A stretch of DNA of 64,000 nucleotides from Vagococcus allomyrinae (GCF_017829975.1 NZ_JAEEGA010000009.1:62001-126000), one strand, 5' to 3'; positions 52,684 to 62,417 are shown, counted from the stretch's first letter. The notes: generated by a model from the letters alone, not told the origin. A program made the numbers and translations.

Positions 52684-54153
52684 ATGAAAGTAACGGATAA
52701 CTTTTTGTGGGGTGGCGCAATTTCTGCTGCTCAAACCGAAGGAAATTATTTGACAGATGGTAGATTGCCAGCGAATTTTGATTATTTACCATTGAACGAC
52801 CAACGATTGAAACCGGTTTATTCAGATGACCGTCAGTCGATATTAAGAACTGATAAGGACTATTATCCAAGCAGAACAGGCATTAATTTTTATCAGACAT
52901 ACAAAGAAGACCTTAAATTGTTAAGTAAATTAGGGATTAATAGTTTTCGCTTTTCGATATCTTGGTCGCGTATCTTCCCGACAGGTGAAGAAGCTGAGCC
53001 GAATGAAGTCGGCCTGAGATTTTATGAAAATGTATTAACGGAATTAGAAAGCTATCAGATTGAACCAATTGTCACCATCAGTCATTTTGATTTACCGATT
53101 CATTTGGTTGAGAAGTATAATGGCTGGGAAAGTCGCCAGTTAGTCGATCTGTATGTGCATTACGCGACAACCGTTATGACTCGATTTAAAGGTCGCATCA
53201 AGTACTGGATTCCGTTTAATGAGATGAACATGGTCCTTCATATCCCCTTTATTGGCGGAGGTGTGACGTTTAATAGCGAGACGAATCCTTTACAGATTCA
53301 ATATCAAGCAGGCCATCATCAATTGTTAGCTAACGCTAGGACGATTGAAATCGGCAAAGCGATCAATCCACAAGCTCAATTTGGCGCGATGCTTGCTGCT
53401 GGTAAGACATATGCTTATACTTGTAAACCGACAGATGTTTTTGCGGCAATCAAAAGTGAACGTGAGAACTTATTTTTTTCAGATGTTCAAGTTTTTGGTG
53501 AGTATCCAAGTTTTACCGCTCACTTTTTTAAAGAGAATCATTTGAAAATCATCATAACGGAGGAAGATAAACGCTTATTAAAAAAGAACACAGTTGATTT
53601 TGTTTCATTTAGCTATTATTCGAGTGCGTGCACCTCGGCCGATACTGAGGGCTTAGAGCAAGTGGCCACCAACGGTTTTATGACATTGCGCAATCCGTAT
53701 TTGCCAAAAGGTAAAAGCGTTTGGCAAAACGATCCCTTAGGGCTGAGAATCACCTTAAATCAGCTGCATGACCGCTACCGAAAACCACTTTTTATTGTTG
53801 AAAATGGCCTAGGGACGCAAGATGAACTAATAGGCACGAATATTTCTGATACTTACCGAATTGATTATTTAAGAGAGCACATCAAAGAGTTGCTTCGAGC
53901 CATTAATGAAGATGGCATCGAGGTTATGGGTTATCTAATGTGGGGCATCATCGACTTAACCAGTGTTAGTGAGGGACGAATTAGTAAGCGATATGGCGTA
54001 GTTTATGTGGAGTTAGATGACCAAGGCCATGGAAGTGGTCAACGACTTCCGAAAGCTAGTTATGACTGGTATCAAAAGGTAGTTAAAAGTCAAGGTCAAG
54101 CAGCATTTGATGATCAAGGAGTTATGGAAAGTGGGGAGTCATATGACAAATAA
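52684..54153 (+). CDS. GH1 6-phospho-beta-glucosidase (second)
   Basis: The 489-residue cytoplasmic enzyme is a GH1 glycosidase. The start LWGGAISAAQTEGNY, acid/base Glu in PFNEMN (E180) and nucleophile Glu in IVENGLG (E373) are in place. The C-terminal SKRYGVVYVELDD loop is typical of enzymes that bind a 6-phosphate. It is a different paralogue from the 8280-9677 enzyme. ATG 52684 is used; the GTG at 52678 overlaps the GGAGAGG site. It overlaps the PTS gene by 11 bases and probably hydrolyses the phosphorylated sugar imported by that PTS. Confidence 0.92.
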   Translation: MKVTDNFLWGGAISAAQTEGNYLTDGRLPANFDYLPLNDQRLKPVYSDDRQSILRTDKDYYPSRTGINFYQTYKEDLKLLSKLGINSFRFSISWSRIFPTGEEAEPNEVGLRFYENVLTELESYQIEPIVTISHFDLPIHLVEKYNGWESRQLVDLYVHYATTVMTRFKGRIKYWIPFNEMNMVLHIPFIGGGVTFNSETNPLQIQYQAGHHQLLANARTIEIGKAINPQAQFGAMLAAGKTYAYTCKPTDVFAAIKSERENLFFSDVQVFGEYPSFTAHFFKENHLKIIITEEDKRLLKKNTVDFVSFSYYSSACTSADTEGLEQVATNGFMTLRNPYLPKGKSVWQNDPLGLRITLNQLHDRYRKPLFIVENGLGTQDELIGTNISDTYRIDYLREHIKELLRAINEDGIEVMGYLMWGIIDLTSVSEGRISKRYGVVYVELDDQGHGSGQRLPKASYDWYQKVVKSQGQAAFDDQGVMESGESYDK

Positions 54154-55501
54154 AGAATTGGCAAGTACATTAGTTTTTAATTTAGGCGGCAAAGAAAACA
54201 TTCAATCAGTCGTTCACTGCGCCACGCGCTTACGTTTTGATTTGAAGGACGATCGGTTGGTTGATCAAAAGGCTGTAGGGGAGCTTGAGGGAGTAGTGGG
54301 AATTAATCCGACAGCGACCCAGTTTCAAGTGATTATTGGCAGCCATGTCTCTAACGTCTTCGCTGAAATCATTGAATTAGGGATTCTCAATGGAGACACG
54401 GCTGATCAAGCCCCTGTTGAAGTGAAAGAAGGCGGGGTGTTTAGCCGTATTGTGGATACCATTACTGCTTGCATGACTCCGATGATTCCAGCTTTAACAG
54501 CAGCTGGGATGATGAAGGTTATCTTATCTTTGAGCCTCACATTTAATTGGCTGTCAAGCGAGTCCCCGACGTATCGAGTATTGGATTTTATTGGTGATAG
54601 CGCCTTTTATTTCATGCCACTCCTGTTAGCAGTGTTTGCTTCTCGTAAATTTCAAGTGAATACATCTTTAGCGATGATTGTTGTCGGGATTTTACTGCAC
54701 CCTAATTTTACCTCATGGGTAGCGTCTGGCGATCCTCTTTCGTTTATTGGCTTACCAATCCAGGGCGTCGGCTACGCAGCTTCAGTTATCCCAGCTCTTT
54801 TGACTATTTGGGTGATGTCTTATGTTGAAAGAGGCGTCGATAAGATCACACCAAATGCTTTAAAAATAATTTTAAACCCGACCCTCGTTTTATTGATTAT
54901 GGCTCCGTTGGCGTTGATCGTGATTGGACCCCTTGGAAATTATGCCGGTATGGCCTTAGCGTGGCTAATCAATTTGCTGGAAGGCCAATTGGGCTTTGTG
55001 ATGGTCGCTCTTTTAGCAGGTGCTATGCCATTTATTGTGATGACTGGGATGCATCATGCTTTAACCCCCATCTTTGTTGCCTCCTTTGCGGCAACAGGAA
55101 CGGAGTCATTGATTTTGGTTGCTCAAATTTGCGCCAACTTAGCTCAAGGTGGGGCGTCATTAGCGGTTGGCTTAAAAGCTAAGGATAAAGGCACTAAATC
55201 ATTAGCTACGGCAGCGGGCATATCTGCTATAATGGGAATCACAGAACCAGCTTTATACGGTGTTACGATGAGATATAAACAGCCCTTAGTGGCAGCTGTT
55301 ATCGGTGCCACGATCGCTGGTTGTTTTGCGGGCATTGTTCACGTCACCTTATACGTACCGCAAAATAGTGTGATGGCTCTGTTAGGCTTTTCCGGTGACA
55401 AGGGGGTTGGGAATGTTATCAGCGGTGTTATAATGATGATATTATCACTCGTTGTTCCCTTTGTTTTAACTTTATTTATGCAAAAATCAATTGAAGCTTG
55501 A
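54143..55501 (+). CDS. PTS EIIBC, glucose/sucrose superfamily (second)
   Basis: The 452-residue protein joins EIIB (Cys26 in VVHCATRLRF) to EIIC with the GMHHALTPIF loop and GITEPALYG. No EIIA is fused. It is the transporter of the AraC-GH1-GH65 locus and delivers a sugar phosphorylated during uptake. ATG 54143 follows GGGGAG inside the GH1 gene. The GH65 gene starts 24 bases after its stop, so all three enzymes form one operon. Confidence 0.93.
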   Translation: MTNKELASTLVFNLGGKENIQSVVHCATRLRFDLKDDRLVDQKAVGELEGVVGINPTATQFQVIIGSHVSNVFAEIIELGILNGDTADQAPVEVKEGGVFSRIVDTITACMTPMIPALTAAGMMKVILSLSLTFNWLSSESPTYRVLDFIGDSAFYFMPLLLAVFASRKFQVNTSLAMIVVGILLHPNFTSWVASGDPLSFIGLPIQGVGYAASVIPALLTIWVMSYVERGVDKITPNALKIILNPTLVLLIMAPLALIVIGPLGNYAGMALAWLINLLEGQLGFVMVALLAGAMPFIVMTGMHHALTPIFVASFAATGTESLILVAQICANLAQGGASLAVGLKAKDKGTKSLATAAGISAIMGITEPALYGVTMRYKQPLVAAVIGATIAGCFAGIVHVTLYVPQNSVMALLGFSGDKGVGNVISGVIMMILSLVVPFVLTLFMQKSIEA

Positions 55502-55525
55502 TTATTAACTTACTAGGAGGTTTTT

Positions 55526-57718
55526 ATGAAACAAGCATTTAACCTATCTCTCGAAGAGTTACAGCAACGAGATACCCGCTATATTGAAACACTCTTTGCC
55601 TTAAGCAATGGTCATTTAGGCGTTCGTCGTCCGGCCTTATTTAGTCAACTGGCAGGGGAAAGTAATCCAGGTACCTTTGTAAATGGCTTTTACGAAACTG
55701 GGCCGATTACTTATGGTGAATGGGCTTATGGCTATGCAGAAAATCACCAAACCATGATTAAACTGCCAAACAGCCATCAGTTAACGCTTGAAATAGTGGG
55801 TGAAACCAGTCAGCAATCGGACTGGCTTATTAATCAAACGGTTTATGAGTTGCAAATGGATCAAGGTCTTTTAGCAGAGGCCTATGACGTGACAACACAA
55901 TCCGGGAAACAATTCACTGTCGAGGTTACCAGCTTTGTTTCATTGGTAGAGCCAGATGTCAGTGTGTTAAACCTAACAATCACCCCTCTTAATTTTAGTG
56001 GCGATATTAGGATTAGCAGCGACTTTGAACACAAGGTGACAGCTTCTGAGAACAACGCAATAGATCCGCGGGTTGCCAAGGCTAAGAGTCAGCTAGCTCA
56101 AGTAGAATTAGCTGATAACTGGTTAAAACTGACAGCTAATAGCGGACAACGCATTTTCATGTCTCAAGTTCTAAGCAGTGGGGCCCGAGAGCCAGAAGTT
56201 GGTACAAAAAATATCGCCTTAACAGTTTCAGCCAAAGCTGAGCAAGCTGTTTCTTTGCAGCATTTCACGCTAATTTCTGCACCAGAAGAACAGCAGATTT
56301 CGCGCTTAGCAGCTATTAGAGCAGAGTTGGATTACCAAAGGTTGTACGAGGGGCAACTGACTCACTATCAAGCCTTTTGGCAAGCCAGTGACATTGTTAT
56401 TTCCGGTAATTCGGTGTTACAAAAAGGGATCCGCTTCAATTTATTTCATCTTTATCAAAATGCTGGCAGAGACGGTTTAACTAATTTTGCCGCAAAAGGC
56501 TTAACGGGAGAAGGCTATGAAGGTCACTATTTTTGGGATACAGAGATGTACATGTTGCCATTTTTTACGTATACCCAGCCTCAAATAGCTAAAAGTCTTT
56601 TGGCGTACCGCTGTTCTATTTTGCCACAAGCTAAAGCCAGAGCTAAGAAGATGGCCCAAAAAGGAGCCCTGTTTGCTTGGCGGACGATTAATGGTGAAGA
56701 AGCCAGTGCCTACTATCCTGCAGGGACGGCTCAGTTGCATATTAATGCCGACATTGCCTACGGCTTTCAGCTATATGAAAAAGTGACAGGAGACAGTCAA
56801 TTTATTCAAGAAAAGGGGGCAGAAGTTATTTTTGCCACCGCTCGTTTTTGGCTGAGTTATGGCGACTGGTCAACTTCATCAGAGCCGTGCTTCCAAATCA
56901 ATGGGGTGACGGGACCCGATGAATATACCGCCTTAGTTAACAATAACTATTACACCAATAAAATGGCTCAAAATAATCTGTATTATGCAGTAGAATTAGG
57001 ATTACGTTATGGCATCGCCGAAGAGGAGGTAGCAAACTGGCAAGCCGCTGCTGATCATATGAAGTTACCTTATGACAAAGAAAAGGAGCTCATTAAACAG
57101 GATGATACTTTCTTTGAGAAGGCGCCATGGCCATTCGCTGAAACACCAAAAGAAAATTACCCCTTGTTGCTACACTATCATCCGATGGTTATCTACAAGC
57201 ATCAGGTGTCCAAACAAGCTGACGGCTTGTTGGCAGAAATGCTTTTTCCTCAGGACTATACAAAGGAACAGATTATTAGGGATTATCAGTTTTATGAAAA
57301 AGTTACCACTCATGATTCCTCCTTATCCCGTTCAGTTTTTAGTATTTTAGCCAGTCGGACGGGTCAAACTGAAAAAGGCTATCATTATTTTATGGACACA
57401 GCATTAATGGATTTAACCGATCTTCAAGGTAACAGCCAAGACGGCATTCACGCGGCGAATATGGGAGGCAGCTGGTTAAGTTTAATCTACGGTTTTGCTG
57501 GACTGTCCTTTGGCAAGCAACAAATCGATTTCGCCAATCATTTACCGAAAGAAATTAGTGAATTGGCGTTTAGCTTAAGACTGCAGGGAACCTTAGTGAA
57601 GGTAGAGTTAAAGGCCGGAGGGATTCAGCTCGGATTGTTGGAGCCGAATGAGCGATTGCAGGTTGTACAGCAAACAGCTGATCAGGCTAGTATCATCATT
57701 AAACCGTCTGATGAATAA
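55526..57718 (+). CDS. GH65 family disaccharide phosphorylase/hydrolase
   Basis: The 730-residue protein belongs to glycoside hydrolase family 65, mostly inverting phosphorylases of alpha-glucosides (maltose, kojibiose, nigerose, trehalose or their 6-phosphates). It has SNGHLGVRR at the start, GEGYEGHYFWDTEMYMLPF in the barrel, the general acid Glu in GVTGPDEYTA, KQADGLL and HDSSLS. No signal peptide is present. Placed after a PTS EIIBC, it may act on a 6'-phosphorylated disaccharide, as MapP does for maltose-6'-phosphate in Enterococcus faecalis. The actual linkage is unknown, and no beta-phosphoglucomutase gene lies in the window. Confidence 0.9.
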   Translation: MKQAFNLSLEELQQRDTRYIETLFALSNGHLGVRRPALFSQLAGESNPGTFVNGFYETGPITYGEWAYGYAENHQTMIKLPNSHQLTLEIVGETSQQSDWLINQTVYELQMDQGLLAEAYDVTTQSGKQFTVEVTSFVSLVEPDVSVLNLTITPLNFSGDIRISSDFEHKVTASENNAIDPRVAKAKSQLAQVELADNWLKLTANSGQRIFMSQVLSSGAREPEVGTKNIALTVSAKAEQAVSLQHFTLISAPEEQQISRLAAIRAELDYQRLYEGQLTHYQAFWQASDIVISGNSVLQKGIRFNLFHLYQNAGRDGLTNFAAKGLTGEGYEGHYFWDTEMYMLPFFTYTQPQIAKSLLAYRCSILPQAKARAKKMAQKGALFAWRTINGEEASAYYPAGTAQLHINADIAYGFQLYEKVTGDSQFIQEKGAEVIFATARFWLSYGDWSTSSEPCFQINGVTGPDEYTALVNNNYYTNKMAQNNLYYAVELGLRYGIAEEEVANWQAAADHMKLPYDKEKELIKQDDTFFEKAPWPFAETPKENYPLLLHYHPMVIYKHQVSKQADGLLAEMLFPQDYTKEQIIRDYQFYEKVTTHDSSLSRSVFSILASRTGQTEKGYHYFMDTALMDLTDLQGNSQDGIHAANMGGSWLSLIYGFAGLSFGKQQIDFANHLPKEISELAFSLRLQGTLVKVELKAGGIQLGLLEPNERLQVVQQTADQASIIIKPSDE

Positions 57719-57750
57719 ACAACAAGTCGCTTTATTTTATCAGGACAGCT

Positions 57751-57779
57751 ACGTCGTCTTTTAAAAGACGACGTTTTTT
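57751..57779 (+). terminator. Intrinsic terminator after GH65
   Basis: A perfect 24-base palindrome (ACGTCGTCTTTT and its complement) followed by T-rich sequence. Confidence 0.88.
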
Positions 57780-57853
57780 GTGATGAAAACCCGATAATAG
57801 AAGGGGAGGATGCGTTTAAAAACAAGGATAAATCAGTTATTGAATGTGAGGGT

Positions 57854-58567
57854 TTAATTAGCGGGGGCAGATTTTAAAAATTCTTTAGGTGAAAGACCTG
57901 TCTGCTTTTTAAAGACCGAGCTGAAATAGTACTGATTGTTAAAGCCGACCATTTCAGCAATTTCATACATTTTAGTGCCATAAGGAAGTTCCCTAAGGAA
58001 ATGTTTCGCTTGGTCAATCCGCAGGCCTGTCAGTAACTCGCCAAAAGTCTTGCCTGTTTCATGGATGATTAACTTGGATAAATGACCATTACTTAAAGCC
58101 ATCTCAGTGGCTAAATCGCTGAGGCTAAAATGAGAATTACTAATGTGTTGTTTCATGCGGGTAATAATCTGATCCGCCAGGCTTTGTTTATCGGTGGCAT
58201 CAATTTCCTCACAAAGAGAAACAATCGTTTCGGCGAACTCCAGGCGATTGACTGGCTTTAATAAGTAAGCCTTAACACCGTATTTAATGGCTTCTTGAGC
58301 GTAAGCGAAATTATCGTAACCAGAGATAATAACGATACTCAATTCGGCATTTTCTGTATGGAGTTTTTGAATCAGTTCGAGGCCGTTAAGGAAAGGCATA
58401 TTGATATCTATTAGGGCAATATCAATCGCTTTTGATTGGATAATGGCAAGTCCTTCAAACCCATCCTTTCCTTGGTAATAATTATCAAATTTGATTGGTA
58501 GTTGACTCAACCGTTTGATAAAATTTTCGCGAATCCGCTCTTCATCATCGACGACTAAGATATTCAT
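57854..58567 (-). CDS. YesN-type response regulator
   Basis: The 237-residue protein has a receiver domain (residues 1-120, phospho-acceptor D54 in LIDINMP, conserved VVDDEE and Lys in LLKPVNR) and a C-terminal AraC-type DNA-binding domain (about 140-232, SNGHLSKLIIHETGKTF, FNNQYYFSSVFKKQTGLSPKEF). It is the partner of the overlapping histidine kinase gene. Systems of this YesMN type usually control nearby transport or metabolic genes; here the flavin reductase lipoprotein gene upstream is the obvious candidate. Confidence 0.93.
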   Translation of the reverse strand: MNILVVDDEERIRENFIKRLSQLPIKFDNYYQGKDGFEGLAIIQSKAIDIALIDINMPFLNGLELIQKLHTENAELSIVIISGYDNFAYAQEAIKYGVKAYLLKPVNRLEFAETIVSLCEEIDATDKQSLADQIITRMKQHISNSHFSLSDLATEMALSNGHLSKLIIHETGKTFGELLTGLRIDQAKHFLRELPYGTKMYEIAEMVGFNNQYYFSSVFKKQTGLSPKEFLKSAPAN

Positions 58568-60180
58568 AAAGGAGCTCCTTTCTTGATTTTCGGCTGTTTA
58601 ATCATGGCAATAAACTGCTGATTTTCCAAATAAACACTGACACCATAGGGAGGCCCAAAGCGTAGTTTTAATCGCTGATTAACATTGTATAGGCCATAGC
58701 TGCCATTAACTCTAGAGATCTGTAGTTGCTGATTAATTGCTGCCACTTCTTCCCTTGTTAGAGTAGGAGCAGGATTGCTCACTTTCACGATGATATCACC
58801 TGCTAACTCTTCAATCTTAATGTCGAGATGTCCCAGAGTTCCCAACGGCTTGATGCCGTGATAAATGGCATTTTCCACTAGTGGTTGGATGGTGAACTTT
58901 AAAAACGGCTGACGATGATCTAAAAGGTTGGTTAGGGTATAAGTAAAGAGATTGTCATAGCGCAATCGCAAAATACTGAGATAACTTTCAATGTGCTGAC
59001 ATTCTTGAGAAATTGTGATAATTTGAGCATCACTGCTTAAACCTGTGCGATAAAAAGTCGCGAGGCTCCCTATTGCTTCTTCAAGCAGTTCACTATCAAG
59101 ATCATAAGCCATGGATTGAATGGTTTCCAATGTGTTGTAGAGAAAATGTGGCTTAATTTGAGCGTAAAGTGCCTGATGTTCGATTTCATTCTTTTGGCGG
59201 GCCTGCTGGCGAATAACATCCTGTTGACGGTGGATATTAACTACCATTGTATTGTAAGTTAAACCGATTTGGTTAAGTTCGGTAATTTCTTGATTAGGCA
59301 GGATCTCAACATAGTTGCCCTCTGAGGTTGCGGCCATTTTTTGTTCAAGGGCTTCAATGGGCTGGGTGACTTTTACTAGACGTTTTCTCATTATCACCAT
59401 AAAAAGAGTGGTTAAACCAATTGCTAAAAAAGCAATAAAAACAAAGGTTTTATCCAAACTTAACAAGACATCTTTACGAGAAATCGCCAGTTTAATCCGC
59501 CAGTTTGGATTGCTGGGAATCGCTTTGTCCATCGCAACAAAAGGCGTCATGGCAGAGGCCTCTCCAATTAATGCCTGCTCTGTGTCGGCATGATAAATAT
59601 AGGTTGAATATAAGTTGTTTGAACTGGTGACGGTTTCCTTGATATAGGCTAATGGTAAGGCTAGGCTGACAAAGCCAGTCAGTTCATTTTGGTGATTAAA
59701 CACTTTTGAGACAATTAAGACCACTTGAGCGGCATTGGCTTGAGAGTTAATGGTCATGGACAGATGGGTCAGATCAGCTTTTTTTAGAAGTTGCTGGTAA
59801 TAGTCTCGGTCGGTTACGTTAAAATGGGCACCATTGGTTAAATATTTTTCGCCTTCTAAGGTAATGAAGCCCAAGCTTTCATACTCGTGAGTGGTTTGTT
59901 GTTTTTTGCTGTCAAGAATCGCTAAAACGGATTCACGGTTATTGATTGTTAAGGGGGTTTCAGCCAATAGGTTTGCCATGTTTTCTGACATATTTATGTG
60001 CCGTTTAAGCCAGTTATCCACCTCCTCTACTTTTAAGCTGAGAATTTCCGAAGCTAATTTGTCGATATCCGGTGTGATAATCCGGTTCATATAGGCGATG
60101 GTTGCCAAGGCAAGGGTTAGGACTAAAATAACACTGCCAATAATTAGCGGTTTCATAATGTGCTGATAAAATGATTTCAT
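58564..60180 (-). CDS. YesM-type sensor histidine kinase with Cache domain
   Basis: The 538-residue membrane kinase has an N-terminal helix (about residues 12-32), a large extracellular dCache-like sensor (about 35-240), a second helix (about 247-265), a HAMP linker, a His_kinase domain with phospho-His in IKPHFLYNTL, and an HATPase domain with LVENAIYHGIKP. It overlaps the response regulator gene by 4 bases. The external sensor suggests detection of a small molecule outside the cell, such as the acceptor reduced by the neighbouring lipoprotein. AGGAGAAA precedes the ATG. Confidence 0.93.
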   Translation of the reverse strand: MKSFYQHIMKPLIIGSVILVLTLALATIAYMNRIITPDIDKLASEILSLKVEEVDNWLKRHINMSENMANLLAETPLTINNRESVLAILDSKKQQTTHEYESLGFITLEGEKYLTNGAHFNVTDRDYYQQLLKKADLTHLSMTINSQANAAQVVLIVSKVFNHQNELTGFVSLALPLAYIKETVTSSNNLYSTYIYHADTEQALIGEASAMTPFVAMDKAIPSNPNWRIKLAISRKDVLLSLDKTFVFIAFLAIGLTTLFMVIMRKRLVKVTQPIEALEQKMAATSEGNYVEILPNQEITELNQIGLTYNTMVVNIHRQQDVIRQQARQKNEIEHQALYAQIKPHFLYNTLETIQSMAYDLDSELLEEAIGSLATFYRTGLSSDAQIITISQECQHIESYLSILRLRYDNLFTYTLTNLLDHRQPFLKFTIQPLVENAIYHGIKPLGTLGHLDIKIEELAGDIIVKVSNPAPTLTREEVAAINQQLQISRVNGSYGLYNVNQRLKLRFGPPYGVSVYLENQQFIAMIKQPKIKKGAPL

Positions 60181-60253
60181 TTTTTTCTCCTGTAAGTAAG
60201 CAAAGCTTTTTGTAACAGCCAGCTAGAATCAGTCATCTTCTTTCTTGGATGGT

Positions 60254-60279
60254 AAAAAAAGCTATCCTAAGATAGCTTT
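60254..60279 (-). terminator. Intrinsic terminator after the reductase gene
   Basis: On the minus strand AAAGCTATC/GATAGCTTT forms a 9-bp stem followed by seven T, separating the reductase gene from the downstream two-component genes. Confidence 0.88.
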
Positions 60280-60299
60280 AGTATAGCATAATCAGCAGG

Positions 60300-62084
60300 T
60301 TATTTTGAGACGTTTCCCCCTGCAATACGACCGAAAACAATGATATCGGTAATCGCATTCCCACCTAGTCGATTGGTCCCGTGAATACCACCAGTTACTT
60401 CCCCAGCAGCGTAAAGACCAGGGATTTTTTTCCCTTGAAGATCAAGCACTTCCGCTTCTTTATTAATTCTCAAGCCCCCCATCGTGTGGTGGGTTGAAGG
60501 GATGACTTTTTGAATATAGAAGGGACCTTGTTCGACTTTGACAAAGGCGCCTAGTTTTTGGAAGTCTGGATCTGTTTCAGTGGACACAAAACCGTTAAAA
60601 CGGGCAATGCTTGCGACAAATTTTTGCGGGTCGATGTCATAGTGTTTTGCCGCTTCTTCCAAGGTTTTTGCTTCAAAAATCACATCATCTTTTTTCATTT
60701 TGTCGAATTCTGCTTGGTGAACGTCAGTCATATGACCAACGGATTCAATTTCCTGGCCCCAGACCAGATAAGCATAGCCGCCTGGCTGATCAAGAATTGC
60801 TTTGGAAATCACATCACGACGTCCCACCTCATTAATAAAACGATTCGCCTCTTGATTGATTAACAAACCACCATCAAACCGTGAATTTGCTACATATGAA
60901 ATGATGCCTGTTTTAGGACTAGCAGTTGGGTAAACTTGAATTTGTTCCATGTCTACTAAGTCAGCCCCAACTTCTTCCCCCATAATGATTCCGTCACCAG
61001 TACTGGCGGGAACGGCAGTGGTCATGTATTGCTTGCCATAGTCAGCATTATATTTTGTACGCATATCAACGTTAGAGGCAAACCCACCGCTGGCGATTAC
61101 CACTCCTTTTGAAGCGTTAAAAGTAATGGACTTGCCATTATTTTTGGCAGTGACTCCCACAATATTTCCTGATTTATCTTGAATAAGATCCGTTGCTTCC
61201 GTATCGAGAAAGACTTCAGCGCCTTTGGCTTCTGCCGCAACTTTCAATTTATTGGTTAATTCAGAGCCTGTATTCCCAACAGGGATGACAGAACGAGGGA
61301 CTTTATGACCGCCGAACTGTTGGACACGATCTTGAATAAATTCAGCCTTGATGTCATCACGCATCCATTCGTAGGCTTCCAAAGCATGTTCACCGACAAT
61401 TTTGACCAGTTCAGGATTAGCTAGATTATCGCCACCCTCCAAGGCATCTTTAACGAATTGATCAACACTGTCGTCAATTCCTTTTTTCTTTTGCAAATCA
61501 GAGCCAGGGACATTAAAGGCTCCACCAGAGACTGCTGTATTTCCGCCAACAGCCGAGGTTTTTTCAAGGACAGCGACCTTCACGCCAGTACTGGCTGCTT
61601 CGACTGCACTGGAAAGGCCAGCACCACCGGCCCCGATAACCACGACATCGAAGTTGTATTCTGTTTTATCCAACACTTGAGTAAGGGGGATTTTGTCACC
61701 AGCCATCAAGTCAGTTTCTTTTGCGCCGGCTTTTTCTAAGGCACTCTTTACTGCAGCGATAAAGCCTTCTGATGAGGTTGTCGCTCCAGAGACCACATCC
61801 ACGTTGATCGTATTATTGTCAATCATTGCGGTCATTATTCGCTCAACAGCTTCGTCACCCAAGCCTTCTGTTTCATGATCACTAGTGTTTTTAATATCCG
61901 CAATTTTCCCATCTTTAATGACTACTTCGGCGGTAATTGTACCACCATTGCCTTTGCTTTCACCTAGATAGGTTCCATCTTTTATGACCGCTTTCGAGTC
62001 ACTGTTATTTTTGCCACAACCAACTAGTACTAAAATGATACTTAATATGGCAAAAAAATAGATAATTTTCCGTTTCTTCCTCAT
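60300..62084 (-). CDS. Extracellular FMN/FAD reductase lipoprotein (fumarate/urocanate reductase family)
   Basis: The 594-residue lipoprotein (lipobox LVGC, Cys23) has an FMN-binding domain (about 30-115) with the flavinylation motif SGAT (T102), where ApbE attaches FMN. A FAD-binding flavocytochrome c domain follows (from about 140, VIGAGGAGL). HHTMGG and NRLGGNA supply the conserved catalytic His and Arg. The position of fumarate-binding His365 of Shewanella Fcc3 is Tyr385 here (QVYPT), as in urocanate reductase UrdA, so fumarate is not the likely substrate. It would use electrons delivered to the cell surface. GGAGGAG precedes the ATG. No ApbE gene lies in the window. Confidence 0.9.
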   Translation of the reverse strand: MRKKRKIIYFFAILSIILVLVGCGKNNSDSKAVIKDGTYLGESKGNGGTITAEVVIKDGKIADIKNTSDHETEGLGDEAVERIMTAMIDNNTINVDVVSGATTSSEGFIAAVKSALEKAGAKETDLMAGDKIPLTQVLDKTEYNFDVVVIGAGGAGLSSAVEAASTGVKVAVLEKTSAVGGNTAVSGGAFNVPGSDLQKKKGIDDSVDQFVKDALEGGDNLANPELVKIVGEHALEAYEWMRDDIKAEFIQDRVQQFGGHKVPRSVIPVGNTGSELTNKLKVAAEAKGAEVFLDTEATDLIQDKSGNIVGVTAKNNGKSITFNASKGVVIASGGFASNVDMRTKYNADYGKQYMTTAVPASTGDGIIMGEEVGADLVDMEQIQVYPTASPKTGIISYVANSRFDGGLLINQEANRFINEVGRRDVISKAILDQPGGYAYLVWGQEIESVGHMTDVHQAEFDKMKKDDVIFEAKTLEEAAKHYDIDPQKFVASIARFNGFVSTETDPDFQKLGAFVKVEQGPFYIQKVIPSTHHTMGGLRINKEAEVLDLQGKKIPGLYAAGEVTGGIHGTNRLGGNAITDIIVFGRIAGGNVSK

Positions 62085-62107
62085 GTTTACTCCTCCTGTA
62101 ATTGTGT

Positions 62108-62141
62108 TGATTAGATTGTTAAAGTTTGAACAATCTAATCA
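62108..62141. promoter_or_regulatory. 13-bp perfect inverted repeat before the reductase gene
   Basis: TGATTAGATTGTT and its exact complement are separated by 8 bases, 24 bases upstream of the reductase start codon. No T-run follows on the minus strand. It is a candidate operator or 5-prime-leader hairpin. The remainder of the 62085-62417 gap holds the promoter of kptA (TGGTACAAT near 62343-62351) and no gene. Confidence 0.5.
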
Positions 62142-62417
62142 TATGATGTTTACTAAGAGAAGTCTTTATAGAAATAAGTGATTTTTTATAAAAATAGCAG
62201 AGATTGACTGCTTGCTTTTTTTCAAGTCGTTAGACTAAGGATGATGGTCGTTTATATGTAGGTGATTATATGCTGAGTTTGCTTTTCTAGTGAGCATGAT
62301 TAAACAGCATTTGACTATTTTCAATGGCTACCTCGTAAATATTTGGTACAATAGAGAGAGTATAGGAAAAAAAGAGCACGATCGCATATTAACAAGTGTT
62401 AAAAAGGAGCAGTGGAG

